From: Chitinophagales bacterium
Lineage (GTDB): Bacteria > Bacteroidota > Bacteroidia > Chitinophagales > LD1
DNA: 64,000 nt
Assembly: GCA_016787045.1 (NCBI GenBank)
Contig: JAEUVA010000024.1
Span: 35,835-99,834 of the forward strand
Direction: 5' to 3'
The notes beneath the pieces are model-generated. The model did no database searches, was not told the origin of the DNA, and saw only the letters and a list, made by a program, of their open reading frames with translations. The position numbers were made by a program, and so were the translations under genes. Positions 17,060 to 24,168 of the stretch are shown here, in pieces (positions within the stretch are counted from its first letter, which is position 1; every line of letters begins with the position of its first letter).

Positions 17060-19039
17060 CTACCAGCTCAAATCGTCCTGAAATTTTCCTAAGAACTTAT
17101 CTACCTCTGAGGTATCGCTCTTTTTTTTAGAAGGTTTTTCACCCGATGTTTTGGTCTCTAAGTAGTCGGTCAGTTTGTTTTCGCGCTTGCGTACGGGTTT
17201 TGCATCGTTGGTATAGTCGCTTGCGCCTGCACTAATAGTAGAGGGTTTTTTATACGAATCGCCTTTGGGAGCAAATTGTTTTTTATCACCAAATTCTTTA
17301 CGGTCGTTGCTGTATGGTTTGCGCTCGCGGTCGTTGTAATGCTTGCGTTCGCCATAGTTTTTGCGCTCACCAAACTCCGATTTTTTCTTGAAGTCGCCCT
17401 TGTAGCCGCCTCCACCTTCGTTTCTGCGACCACCTCCGCTGTTGTTGCTATCTCTTTCTTTGGCTCGGGTAACTAATGGTTTGCCACCGCGTTTGTTTTT
17501 GCCAAACACCACCAATACTTGCTCTGCTTGCTCAGCAGGTAATGTAATGAATGAAAAATTGTCATACACACGCACATCATGTATAGATTGTGGGTCTATG
17601 CCCGCTTCGCTGGCTACAAAGTCAATTATTTTTGCAGCATTGAAATTAGCGGTATGGCCTTTGGCCACAAAAAGGCGAGCATCGCTGCTTGATGTAGCGG
17701 TGCCCTGTTTAGCAGTTTGTATCTTACCAATTTCTCGGTACATAGATTCTTTCAAAGTATCTTTAAACGTGTAGTTCAAGATAGCCGAAAGTACTTGTGC
17801 TGGTTCGCGGTCATCTTCTAAAAGTTCTTGTGCCAAGGCCAAGTAATCTGTAGCGCTTTTGTGTTCCAGCAAATTCATGAGGTCGGTTTTCAACTTCATT
17901 TTTTTGGTTTCTATCACTACATCTACAGCAGGTACTTCTTCTTTACGAAACTGCGTACGTGCTATTTTTTGGATAAAGAGCAAATCGCGTCTTTCGTTTG
18001 GCGATACAATAGTAATAGCGGTACCATGTTTACCTGCACGACCGGTACGGCCTATGCGGTGCACGTACGCCTCAGGGTCTTGCGGCAGGTTGTAGTTTAC
18101 TACGTGTGTAAGGTCGTTTACATCAATGCCACGAGCAGCCACATCGGTAGCTACCAATATCACAATTTTACGCAGTTTGAATTTTTTTAATGTCAGTTCG
18201 CGTTGGTTTTGTGTTACATCACCATGTATGGCCTCAGCATCGTAACCGCGGTCTATCAGTTTATCAGCTACTGTATCTGTTTCGGCTTTAGTGCGGCAAA
18301 ATACAATGCCGTAAAATTCCGGTTCGGTATCAATAATGCGGCAAAGTGCCTCAAAGCGGTCGCGCTCGCTTACTTCAAAGTACATTTGATCAACCAGTTC
18401 GGTAGTTGCCTGTGTTTTTTCTACCGCTATCAATTCGTAATTGCCCATAAAGGTTTTGGCAATTTTGAGGATAGGTGTAGGCATAGTTGCGCTAAACAAT
18501 AACATCCGTTTTTGTTCCGGCACTTGCTTTAAAATTTCGCGTACTTCTTCTTCAAAACCCATGTTGAGCATTTCATCGGCCTCATCAAGCACCACGTGTG
18601 TTACGTTGCCGAGCTTTAATGTGCCACGCTCAATGTGGTCGCGAATACGGCCTGGGGTTCCCACCACAATTTGAGTGCCTTTTTCTAAGGCACGGGCTTG
18701 TGTGCCAAAGCTGGCACCACCATATACGGCTTGTACCCAAAGTTTTTTATCGCCTTTGAAAGAGGTAATCTCATCGGCCACCTGCACGGCCAACTCGCGC
18801 GTTGGGCATAAGATAAGCGCCTGTACTTTGCGGCTGCTATCGTCAAGCTGGTCTATGAGCGGCAAGCCGAAAGCACCCGTTTTGCCGGTACCTGTTTGCG
18901 CCTGACCTACTAAGTCTTTTTCGTTTTTAAGTAAAAGCGGGATAGTTTTTTCCTGAATTTCAGAAGGTGTTTCCCATCCCTTTTTTTGAAGTGCGTTTAG
19001 CACATTTTGGCTCAATCCGAGCGCTGCAAATTTTTCCAT
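17060..19039 (-). CDS. DEAD-box ATP-dependent RNA helicase with DbpA-type RNA-binding domain
   Basis: 659 residues. Motifs in order: Q motif near 'GWETPSEIQEKTIP' (21-34), Walker A AQTGTGKT (47-54), 'PTRELAVQ', 'TPGRIRDH', DEAD in 'VVLDEADEMLNMGF', 'FSATMP', and the C-terminal RecA lobe with 'ATDVAARGIDV' and 'HRIGRTGR'. A DbpA-like RNA-recognition fold occupies about residues 480-555 ('DARLFVAKGHTANF', 'FSFITLPAEQAEQVL'). The last 100 residues are a disordered Gly/Lys/Arg/Asp-rich tail with repeated 'ERK.Y' units. This is the CshA/DeaD type, which remodels RNA in ribosome assembly and cold adaptation. A long structured leader precedes it and a strong terminator follows, so it is probably monocistronic. 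Confidence 0.93.
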   Translation of the reverse strand: MEKFAALGLSQNVLNALQKKGWETPSEIQEKTIPLLLKNEKDLVGQAQTGTGKTGAFGLPLIDQLDDSSRKVQALILCPTRELAVQVADEITSFKGDKKLWVQAVYGGASFGTQARALEKGTQIVVGTPGRIRDHIERGTLKLGNVTHVVLDEADEMLNMGFEEEVREILKQVPEQKRMLLFSATMPTPILKIAKTFMGNYELIAVEKTQATTELVDQMYFEVSERDRFEALCRIIDTEPEFYGIVFCRTKAETDTVADKLIDRGYDAEAIHGDVTQNQRELTLKKFKLRKIVILVATDVAARGIDVNDLTHVVNYNLPQDPEAYVHRIGRTGRAGKHGTAITIVSPNERRDLLFIQKIARTQFRKEEVPAVDVVIETKKMKLKTDLMNLLEHKSATDYLALAQELLEDDREPAQVLSAILNYTFKDTLKESMYREIGKIQTAKQGTATSSSDARLFVAKGHTANFNAAKIIDFVASEAGIDPQSIHDVRVYDNFSFITLPAEQAEQVLVVFGKNKRGGKPLVTRAKERDSNNSGGGRRNEGGGGYKGDFKKKSEFGERKNYGERKHYNDRERKPYSNDRKEFGDKKQFAPKGDSYKKPSTISAGASDYTNDAKPVRKRENKLTDYLETKTSGEKPSKKKSDTSEVDKFLGKFQDDLSW

Positions 19040-19242
19040 GTTTGTTTTTTCCCGAATAGGCCATTAAACAATATGACACACTCCGGAGGTGATAAATAAT
19101 TGATTTCGGTTAATCACCGAACTTTTTTGAGAGAGGAACCGTACTCGGTTAAAGCAACTTGTTTGGGCTGCTGTGACTGTTCTTTTTGGGAAGTCGCATC
19201 TCACACTTGGTTCGTGTGAAGTTGTTCTGTTTTTTTCAGAAC
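19040..19242 (-). promoter_or_regulatory. Structured 5' leader of the RNA helicase mRNA
   Basis: About 200 nt between the predicted transcription start and the helicase ATG contain several hairpins on the minus strand: GTTCTG/CAGAAC around seven A residues (19242-19224), TCACAC/GTGTGA (19219-19201), and TTCGGT/ACCGAA (19121-19105). A further stem, GGTGAT/ATCACC (19118-19088), would use part of the same sequence as the third hairpin, so the two are mutually exclusive. The leader also holds CACCTCCGGAG, part of which is self-complementary. I do not recognise a named RNA family. Control of the helicase by RNA structure (temperature or autoregulation) is inference. Confidence 0.5.
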
Positions 19243-19247
19243 GGGCG

Positions 19248-19255
19248 CAAATGTA
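19248..19255 (-). promoter_or_regulatory. -7 element (TACATTTG) of the RNA helicase transcript
   Basis: Perfect TAnnTTTG on the minus strand. The first leader hairpin begins 5 nt downstream, so the predicted mRNA would start with a stem-loop. A good -33 TTTG is not visible. Confidence 0.45.
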
Positions 19256-19330
19256 GTATAATAAACCATACTTTGCTATTTATTTTCACGATAGTGAGAT
19301 TTTAGCACATTCGCAGTTGTAAAATTCAGC

Positions 19331-20080
19331 TTGAAAAAATCGTTGCTCTTTTTTTTTGTTTTAGGTAGTGTTGGTGTGTTGGCTCAAGCGCAAAAGAGTG
19401 TAACCAAGCAAACTCTTGCTTGGTATAGCGCCCTTATACATTTACAAATCAATGAGCGCTGGAGTTGGCAAACAGATATGGGTGAACGAATCTACATTGA
19501 CCCATTTGCTCAGCACCAAATGCTTATCCGCACTCATGCGCATTATCATTTTGGAAAAAGCGGGTGGGAGGTCTCTGCCGGCTTTTGTGTATTTGGCCAA
19601 AGCCCTAACGAACCCATCACCAAACAAAGGTTGATGGTGCCTGAACTGCGCCCACATATTGAAGTAGCGTATAAAAACCGATTGAAGCACTTTACGCTTG
19701 ATCATCGGTTTCGTGCAGAAGCACGCTTTTTTCATGGCACAAACTCCTTTCGTACCGAACTGGCCGATGGATTTAGTTTTGGCAACTTTCGTTTTCGATA
19801 TAGGATAACAACTACTATTCCAATCCTTCATATTGATGAGCACCGGAGTTATAAAATGAAGATAGGTGATGAAGTAATGGTAAATGCTGGTGCAAAAATT
19901 GCCAAAAACATATTTGACCAGAATCGATTATTTGTAGCGCTATCAATAGATGTACTACCGCAGTTAAGCATAGATGCCGGATACCTCAATTGGTATCAGA
20001 TGCGGGAGAATGGTGCTTTTTTTAACCGGCATATCATTACGCTGGCTACACAGTACACCATTCGGCTGAAGAAAAAATAA
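19331..20080 (+). CDS. DUF2490 family protein, probable outer-membrane beta-barrel
   Basis: 249 residues. After a signal peptide (MKKSLLFFFVLGSVGVLAQAQ) the product shows the DUF2490 pattern: 'LAWYSALIHLQINERWSWQT', 'DMGERIYIDPFAQHQMLIRT', 'QRLMVPELRPHIEV' and a C-terminal strand series ending in 'TLATQYTIRLKKK'. Members are predicted small outer-membrane barrels of unknown role in Bacteroidota. Translation from the signal peptide requires the TTG at 19331; the first in-frame ATG is around residue 51, past the secretion signal. It is divergent from the RNA helicase, and its promoter must lie in or near the helicase promoter region. Confidence 0.75.
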   Translation: MKKSLLFFFVLGSVGVLAQAQKSVTKQTLAWYSALIHLQINERWSWQTDMGERIYIDPFAQHQMLIRTHAHYHFGKSGWEVSAGFCVFGQSPNEPITKQRLMVPELRPHIEVAYKNRLKHFTLDHRFRAEARFFHGTNSFRTELADGFSFGNFRFRYRITTTIPILHIDEHRSYKMKIGDEVMVNAGAKIAKNIFDQNRLFVALSIDVLPQLSIDAGYLNWYQMRENGAFFNRHIITLATQYTIRLKKK

Positions 20081-20113
20081 CCAAGGGTGTAGGAGTATAA
20101 ATTTTATTAACCG

Positions 20114-20527
20114 CTATTGTTTCATGGTTAAATAACTCTGCAAAATCAAGTTTGCAGCTATGGCATCTATGTGGCCTTTTCTTTGTCTTTCTTTTTTACC
20201 CAACCCGCTTTGTAGTAATGTTTGTTTAGCAATAGTGGAGGTAAAGCGCTCATCTATTCGATGAATTTTTTTATCGGGAAAAAGTAGTTGCAACTGCGCA
20301 ATAAATTTCTCTACCTCGCTCATCACTTCATTTTGGCGCGTGCCGGTGTTGTAGGGTACACCTACCACAAACGCTTCTACATTTTCGGCAACGCAATATT
20401 TTTTGATGAAATCAAAAACAGTCTTAGTGGGTAATGTTTCTAATGAATTGGCAATAATTTGCAACGGGTCGGTTACAGCAATGCCGGTTCGCTTAGTGCC
20501 AAAATCAAAAGCCATCACGCGAGCCAT
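20114..20527 (-). CDS. ruvX: Putative Holliday junction resolvase RuvX (YqgF family)
   Basis: 137 residues from the ATG at 20527, the usual YqgF length. RNase H-like fold with 'MAFDFGTKRTGIAVTD' (acidic D8), 'VVGVPYNTGTRQNE', 'RIDERFTSTIA' and the C-terminal 'GHIDAIAANLILQSYL' carrying the last acidic residue. The family has been linked both to Holliday junction resolution and to 16S rRNA 5'-end processing; the sequence does not separate these. It starts 10 nt after the HMG-CoA lyase gene on the same strand. A longer reading to 20554 adds nine residues without family support. Confidence 0.9.
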   Translation of the reverse strand: MARVMAFDFGTKRTGIAVTDPLQIIANSLETLPTKTVFDFIKKYCVAENVEAFVVGVPYNTGTRQNEVMSEVEKFIAQLQLLFPDKKIHRIDERFTSTIAKQTLLQSGLGKKERQRKGHIDAIAANLILQSYLTMKQ

Positions 20528-20537
20528 ATTGAAAAGA

Positions 20538-21401
20538 TTAATGAGGAAAAACAATCATGGATTCGCGGAGTGCTTCTTCAAAAGCCGGTATGCTGAAATT
20601 TGCGCCTAACTGTTCTTCGGTAAAGTAATTGAGTAAATTTTCGGTGGGCATGTTGCCTAGCAAATCATCTTTGGCCATAGGGCAGCCGCCATAACCACGA
20701 ATGGCGGTATCGAAACGAGTGCAGCCACTTTGGTAGGCAGCATCTATTTTTACTTTCCAGTTGTGTGGGGCTGTGTGTAAGTGTGCCCCTATTTCTAATT
20801 GCGGAAAAGCAGGAATGAGTGTTTCAAACAAATAGCGAATGATGGTTGGCTCTGCCACTCCCACCGTATCGCTGAGCATAAATGTTTTAATGCCAAGTTG
20901 CGATAACTCACTTACCCATTTTTCTACTACTTGTGGGCTGTACTCATCGCCATACGGATTGCCAAAACCCATGCTGATGTACAGTATGAGTTCTTTATTG
21001 TGCTGCTGCGCTAAAACATTTATTTTTTTTACGCGCTCTACTGCCTCTGGTATAGTGCTGTTAGCGTTTCTGCGCTGAAAGGTTTCGGACACCGAAAACG
21101 GAAATCCCAAATAATTTATCTGTTGAAACTCGCAGGCATCTTTTGCTCCACGCTCGTTGGCAATAATGGAAATGAGTTTGGATGAAGTGTTATTCAATTC
21201 TAAACTGTCTAAAACACGTGCGGTGTCTGCCATTTGTGGTATTACCTCCGGGTTCACAAAACTGCCAAAGTCAATAGAGTGGTAACCTACTTTAAGTAGT
21301 TTATTGATATACGCTACTTTGGTAGCTGTGGGTATGAAGGTTTTGATGCCTTGCATGGCATCGCGGGGGCATTCAATAATTTTTACGGCAGTGCGGCTCA
21401 C
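20538..21401 (-). CDS. Hydroxymethylglutaryl-CoA lyase
   Basis: 287 residues, DRE-TIM metallolyase fold. The N-terminal 'IIECPRDAMQG' carries the catalytic arginine (R13) and metal-binding aspartate (D14). 'GAHLHTAP' supplies the metal-binding histidines, and 'GYGGCPMAKDDLLGNMPTE' holds the catalytic cysteine loop of HMG-CoA lyases (GxGGCP) rather than of isopropylmalate or homocitrate synthases. The enzyme cleaves HMG-CoA to acetoacetate and acetyl-CoA, the last step of leucine degradation. The start is a GTG at 21401, placed only 4 nt after a perfect TAnnTTTG element, so the mRNA may be leaderless. No other leucine-catabolic gene is nearby. Confidence 0.88.
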   Translation of the reverse strand: MSRTAVKIIECPRDAMQGIKTFIPTATKVAYINKLLKVGYHSIDFGSFVNPEVIPQMADTARVLDSLELNNTSSKLISIIANERGAKDACEFQQINYLGFPFSVSETFQRRNANSTIPEAVERVKKINVLAQQHNKELILYISMGFGNPYGDEYSPQVVEKWVSELSQLGIKTFMLSDTVGVAEPTIIRYLFETLIPAFPQLEIGAHLHTAPHNWKVKIDAAYQSGCTRFDTAIRGYGGCPMAKDDLLGNMPTENLLNYFTEEQLGANFSIPAFEEALRESMIVFPH

Positions 21402-21405
21402 GGCT

Positions 21406-21413
21406 CAAACGTA
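21406..21413 (-). promoter_or_regulatory. -7 element (TACGTTTG) of the HMG-CoA lyase gene
   Basis: Perfect TAnnTTTG match on the minus strand, 4 nt before the GTG start at 21401. It directly follows the T-run of the upstream terminator. Confidence 0.5.
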
Positions 21414-21437
21414 AAAAAAATAACTCATCAGTGAGTT
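21413..21437 (-). terminator. Terminator of the NSS transporter operon
   Basis: On the minus strand AACTCA-CTGA-TGAGTT is followed by a run of eight T residues, about 60 nt after the small-subunit stop codon. The T-run abuts the promoter element of the next gene. Confidence 0.65.
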
Positions 21438-21498
21438 TCGCTATTGCATTACATTCCACACCGTTCATTGTTGCTAAACAGATTAATAGATATTGCTC

Positions 21499-21663
21499 TT
21501 ACGTAGCATCATATCTAAATGTCCGGTTTTCATCGTCCTCAATGTCATCCATTTTAGAGTCGGGTATTCGCGGAGTGGTAAGCACTTTGTAAAAAAAGTA
21601 ACCTGTTACTGCCGATACTAAAATCATGGCAGAGGCCATGAGTATGATTGCTGATGTATTCAT
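21499..21663 (-). CDS. MetS-type small subunit of the NSS transporter
   Basis: A 54-residue protein read directly from the minus strand: MNTSAIILMASAMILVSAVT, then 'GYFFYKVLTTPRIPDSKMDD' and an acidic, charged tail ending FRYDAT. One N-terminal membrane span is followed by a short cytoplasmic tail. This is the layout of MetS-like small subunits that accompany bacterial sodium:neurotransmitter-symporter family transporters, as known for MetPS methionine uptake in Corynebacterium. The ATG shares one base with the TAA stop of the transporter (TAATG), and AAGGAGGA sits 7 nt upstream, giving unusually strong evidence for translation in a genome with few Shine-Dalgarno sites. A hairpin terminator follows. 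Confidence 0.8.
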   Translation of the reverse strand: MNTSAIILMASAMILVSAVTGYFFYKVLTTPRIPDSKMDDIEDDENRTFRYDAT

Positions 21664-23327
21664 TAGGCAGTTCCTCCTTTAAGTTTTCGTTTGTTGTGCG
21701 CTAAATAGACTAAGAAACATATTCCTGCGAAGGTGAGCAGCAGCAAAATTCGTGCACCGTTTACATAAAACAACTTGTCTTGCAACTGCAAAACCACAGC
21801 AGGGTCGGTAGCTGCTGCTATTTGCTCGTATATGCCTGCATTTGTAATTTGCTTGATGATGGAGCCGTTGTCGAGTGTCCATCCGTTACCCGAAAATAAA
21901 TTGCTGATTTCTACTTTCCAGTTATTTCCTTTCGGAGTTATCAATGAACCCAAAAACACAAATGTGAGCAACACCGGAGTTACATACTTGATAATGTATT
22001 TGTAAAATTCAGGAACCTTCATGTCGGCACCACGGGTTATCTCTTTCCAACCATTGTTGATGCCGAAAACCCAAGCAAAAAGAATGGTTTCAATAAGTGC
22101 AAAAACCACCAACGAAACTGTACCTGCCCAATAGTCATATTCTTCAAAAACTCCTTGATGGTAAAAGAAAACAGTTGGTAAGCCGAGTATCAGAATAATT
22201 AAACCAAAAGACCATGCTCCTTTTTGTCTTTTCCAACCAAACTCATCGTGCATAAAACCCATCCAAGGGGTGCCCATGGCAAGCGAAGAAGTGATGCCCG
22301 CAAAAAACAGCAAACCAAACCACATGACCCCGGCCACCATAGAAAGTACAGGCCCCCATTTTTCAAACAAATAAGGCATGGTTTGAAACGCCATGCCAAA
22401 GCCGGCATTCTCTTTTACCCAATCTAAACCAAGGTAGCCCGCAGCAATAGGAATTACAATGGAGCTTCCCAGCACCACTTCTACAAATTCGTTCATAAAC
22501 CCGGCTGAGGCGGCATTTAAAGCCACATCATCGCGCTGTTTTAAGTACGATGCGTAGCATTGAATTGAACCCATACCTACAGATAGTGTAAAGAAAATTT
22601 GCCCCGCAGCAGCCAACCAAACTTTAGGGTTGGTGAGTGAATCAAACTGGGGTGTCCACAAAAAATTTAAACCATCAATGGCACTGGCTGTTGGGTGTTC
22701 GGCACTGGCGCCCGATGTGCCCAACGTTAACCCCCGAATGGCCAAAACCACTCCAAAAAGTATAAGCAAGGGCATTCCAATTTTTGCTACTTTTTCTACA
22801 CCATCTAAACCGCGCGAAAGAATAAACGTGTTGAGCCCTAAGCAGACAAGAAAGAACAATACCGCCTCAAATGGAATTCCGGTAGTGGAATGAAATACAT
22901 CTATATAGCTACCGAAAAATGCCGCTACTTGCGATTGCGAAAGCCCATCGAATGTTCCGGCTACGGAATGATAAACGTAAGCCATGGTCCAACTCTCAAT
23001 GTAGCAGTAATATGCGGCCACACCTATATTGGTAAAAATTCCAAAAACGCCTATGTATTTCCAGAGCGAAGATTTTCCTAAACTCCCCATGATAAACGGT
23101 GTGGAGTGATTGCCGTTTTTTCCGCCAAATCTTCCGGTACTCCATTCAATCCACAGCAGCGGAATACCCATCAATAAAAAGCATACTATGTAAGGAATGA
23201 TAAATGCGCCACCACCATTGTTAATGGCCTGCACCGGAAAACGAAGAAAGTTACCTAAGCCAACAGCATTGCCGGCCATGGCTAAAATTAATCCAACTCG
23301 TGATCCCCAACCTTCCGATTTCGACAT
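21663..23327 (-). CDS. Sodium-dependent transporter, NSS/SNF family
   Basis: 554 residues, about eleven or twelve hydrophobic spans. Span 1 has the unwound sodium-site motif 'GNAVGLGNFLRFP' (about residues 15-27), followed by 'NNGGGAFIIPY' and 'GIPLLWIEWSTGRFGG'. These are diagnostic of the LeuT-fold neurotransmitter:sodium symporter family, which in bacteria takes up amino acids. The partner small subunit is encoded immediately downstream with TAATG overlap, which suggests a MetP-like amino-acid transporter. The substrate (methionine, alanine or other) is not decided. The gene starts 55 nt after the MBL-fold gene on the same strand. Confidence 0.88.
   Translation of the reverse strand: MSKSEGWGSRVGLILAMAGNAVGLGNFLRFPVQAINNGGGAFIIPYIVCFLLMGIPLLWIEWSTGRFGGKNGNHSTPFIMGSLGKSSLWKYIGVFGIFTNIGVAAYYCYIESWTMAYVYHSVAGTFDGLSQSQVAAFFGSYIDVFHSTTGIPFEAVLFFLVCLGLNTFILSRGLDGVEKVAKIGMPLLILFGVVLAIRGLTLGTSGASAEHPTASAIDGLNFLWTPQFDSLTNPKVWLAAAGQIFFTLSVGMGSIQCYASYLKQRDDVALNAASAGFMNEFVEVVLGSSIVIPIAAGYLGLDWVKENAGFGMAFQTMPYLFEKWGPVLSMVAGVMWFGLLFFAGITSSLAMGTPWMGFMHDEFGWKRQKGAWSFGLIILILGLPTVFFYHQGVFEEYDYWAGTVSLVVFALIETILFAWVFGINNGWKEITRGADMKVPEFYKYIIKYVTPVLLTFVFLGSLITPKGNNWKVEISNLFSGNGWTLDNGSIIKQITNAGIYEQIAAATDPAVVLQLQDKLFYVNGARILLLLTFAGICFLVYLAHNKRKLKGGTA
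21671..21678 (-). promoter_or_regulatory. Shine-Dalgarno site for the MetS-type subunit
   Basis: AGGAGGAA inside the last codons of the transporter gene, 7 nt before the small-subunit ATG. It decides that start and is unusual here because most genes in the window lack such a site. Confidence 0.6.
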
Positions 23328-23382
23328 AGTTTACTTTTTGGTTAATTTTTAAATGTAGAGAAATATATGAGCAGGCAAAATT

Positions 23383-24150
23383 TCAAACCTCAATTTTCAA
23401 TCCATCATAAGCAATGATAATGTTTGGAGGTAGCTTTTTCTCCATCAAATCATGCAGTCCAAACTGATGACTCATATGCGTGAAATAGCATGTCTCGGGC
23501 TGAATATCTTCTACTACTTCTAATGCTTGCTCAATGGTGAGGTGAGAGTAATGCTCAGAATGGCGCAGCGCATTAAGTACCAATACTTTTGTGCCGCGTA
23601 TTTTTTCTCGCTCTTTGGGGGCAATGGTTTTAGCATCGGTGATGTAGGTAAAGTTTTTACCAAACCTAAAGCCCAACACCGGCATAGAGCCATGCATTAC
23701 TTGTATGGGCGTAATCTGAAATGTACCAATTGCAAACGGCTTATCAGCATTTATGCGATGAAAATTCATTTTGGGTAAATACGGATAATCGGTTTCGCTA
23801 AAGGCATAACTGTATTGGTCTTTGATGCCTAACTCGGTCGCAAAATCGCAGTAAAAATCTACCGGTTTTTTGTTCATGAAGTTGAAAGAGCGGATGTCGT
23901 CTATACCACCGGTGTGGTCTTTGTGCGCGTGGGTAAAAAGTATGCCGTCAATACTTTTTACTTTTTCGCGCAGCATCTGTTGCCTAAAGTCAGGTCCGCA
24001 GTCCACTACAATGGTTTGGCTGTTTTCTTCCAACATAATGGAAGTGCGCAGCCGCTTATCTTTTGGGTTTTGTGATGAACAAACCTCACAACCGCACCCA
24101 ATTAAAGGTACTCCGCCAGAGGTGCCTGTGCCGAGAAAAGTAACTTGCAT
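23383..24150 (-). CDS. MBL-fold metallo-hydrolase, PhnP-like
   Basis: 255 residues. The N-terminal 'FLGTGTSGGVPLIGCGCEVC' with its cysteine pair, and 'FTHAHKDHTGG' (HxHxDH motif, about residues 75-85), plus 'MHGSMPVLGFRF', 'YITDAKTI' and a C-terminal 'CYFTHMSHQFG' give the PhnP/ElaC-like branch of the metallo-beta-lactamase superfamily. PhnP is a cyclic ribose phosphodiesterase; other members act on nucleotides or lipoyl intermediates, so the substrate is not fixed. The extra cysteines could bind a structural zinc. The ATG lies 4 nt after a TACATTCG element. It is the last-but-two gene in a run of minus-strand genes and 18 nt downstream of the GH31 gene. Confidence 0.8.
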   Translation of the reverse strand: MQVTFLGTGTSGGVPLIGCGCEVCSSQNPKDKRLRTSIMLEENSQTIVVDCGPDFRQQMLREKVKSIDGILFTHAHKDHTGGIDDIRSFNFMNKKPVDFYCDFATELGIKDQYSYAFSETDYPYLPKMNFHRINADKPFAIGTFQITPIQVMHGSMPVLGFRFGKNFTYITDAKTIAPKEREKIRGTKVLVLNALRHSEHYSHLTIEQALEVVEDIQPETCYFTHMSHQFGLHDLMEKKLPPNIIIAYDGLKIEV

Positions 24151-24154
24151 ATAA

Positions 24155-24162
24155 CGAATGTA
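24155..24162 (-). promoter_or_regulatory. -7 element (TACATTCG) of the MBL-fold gene
   Basis: One mismatch to TAnnTTTG; ends 4 nt before the ATG at 24150, within the 18-nt gap after the GH31 stop codon. Confidence 0.4.
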
Positions 24163-24168
24163 GTTTCT

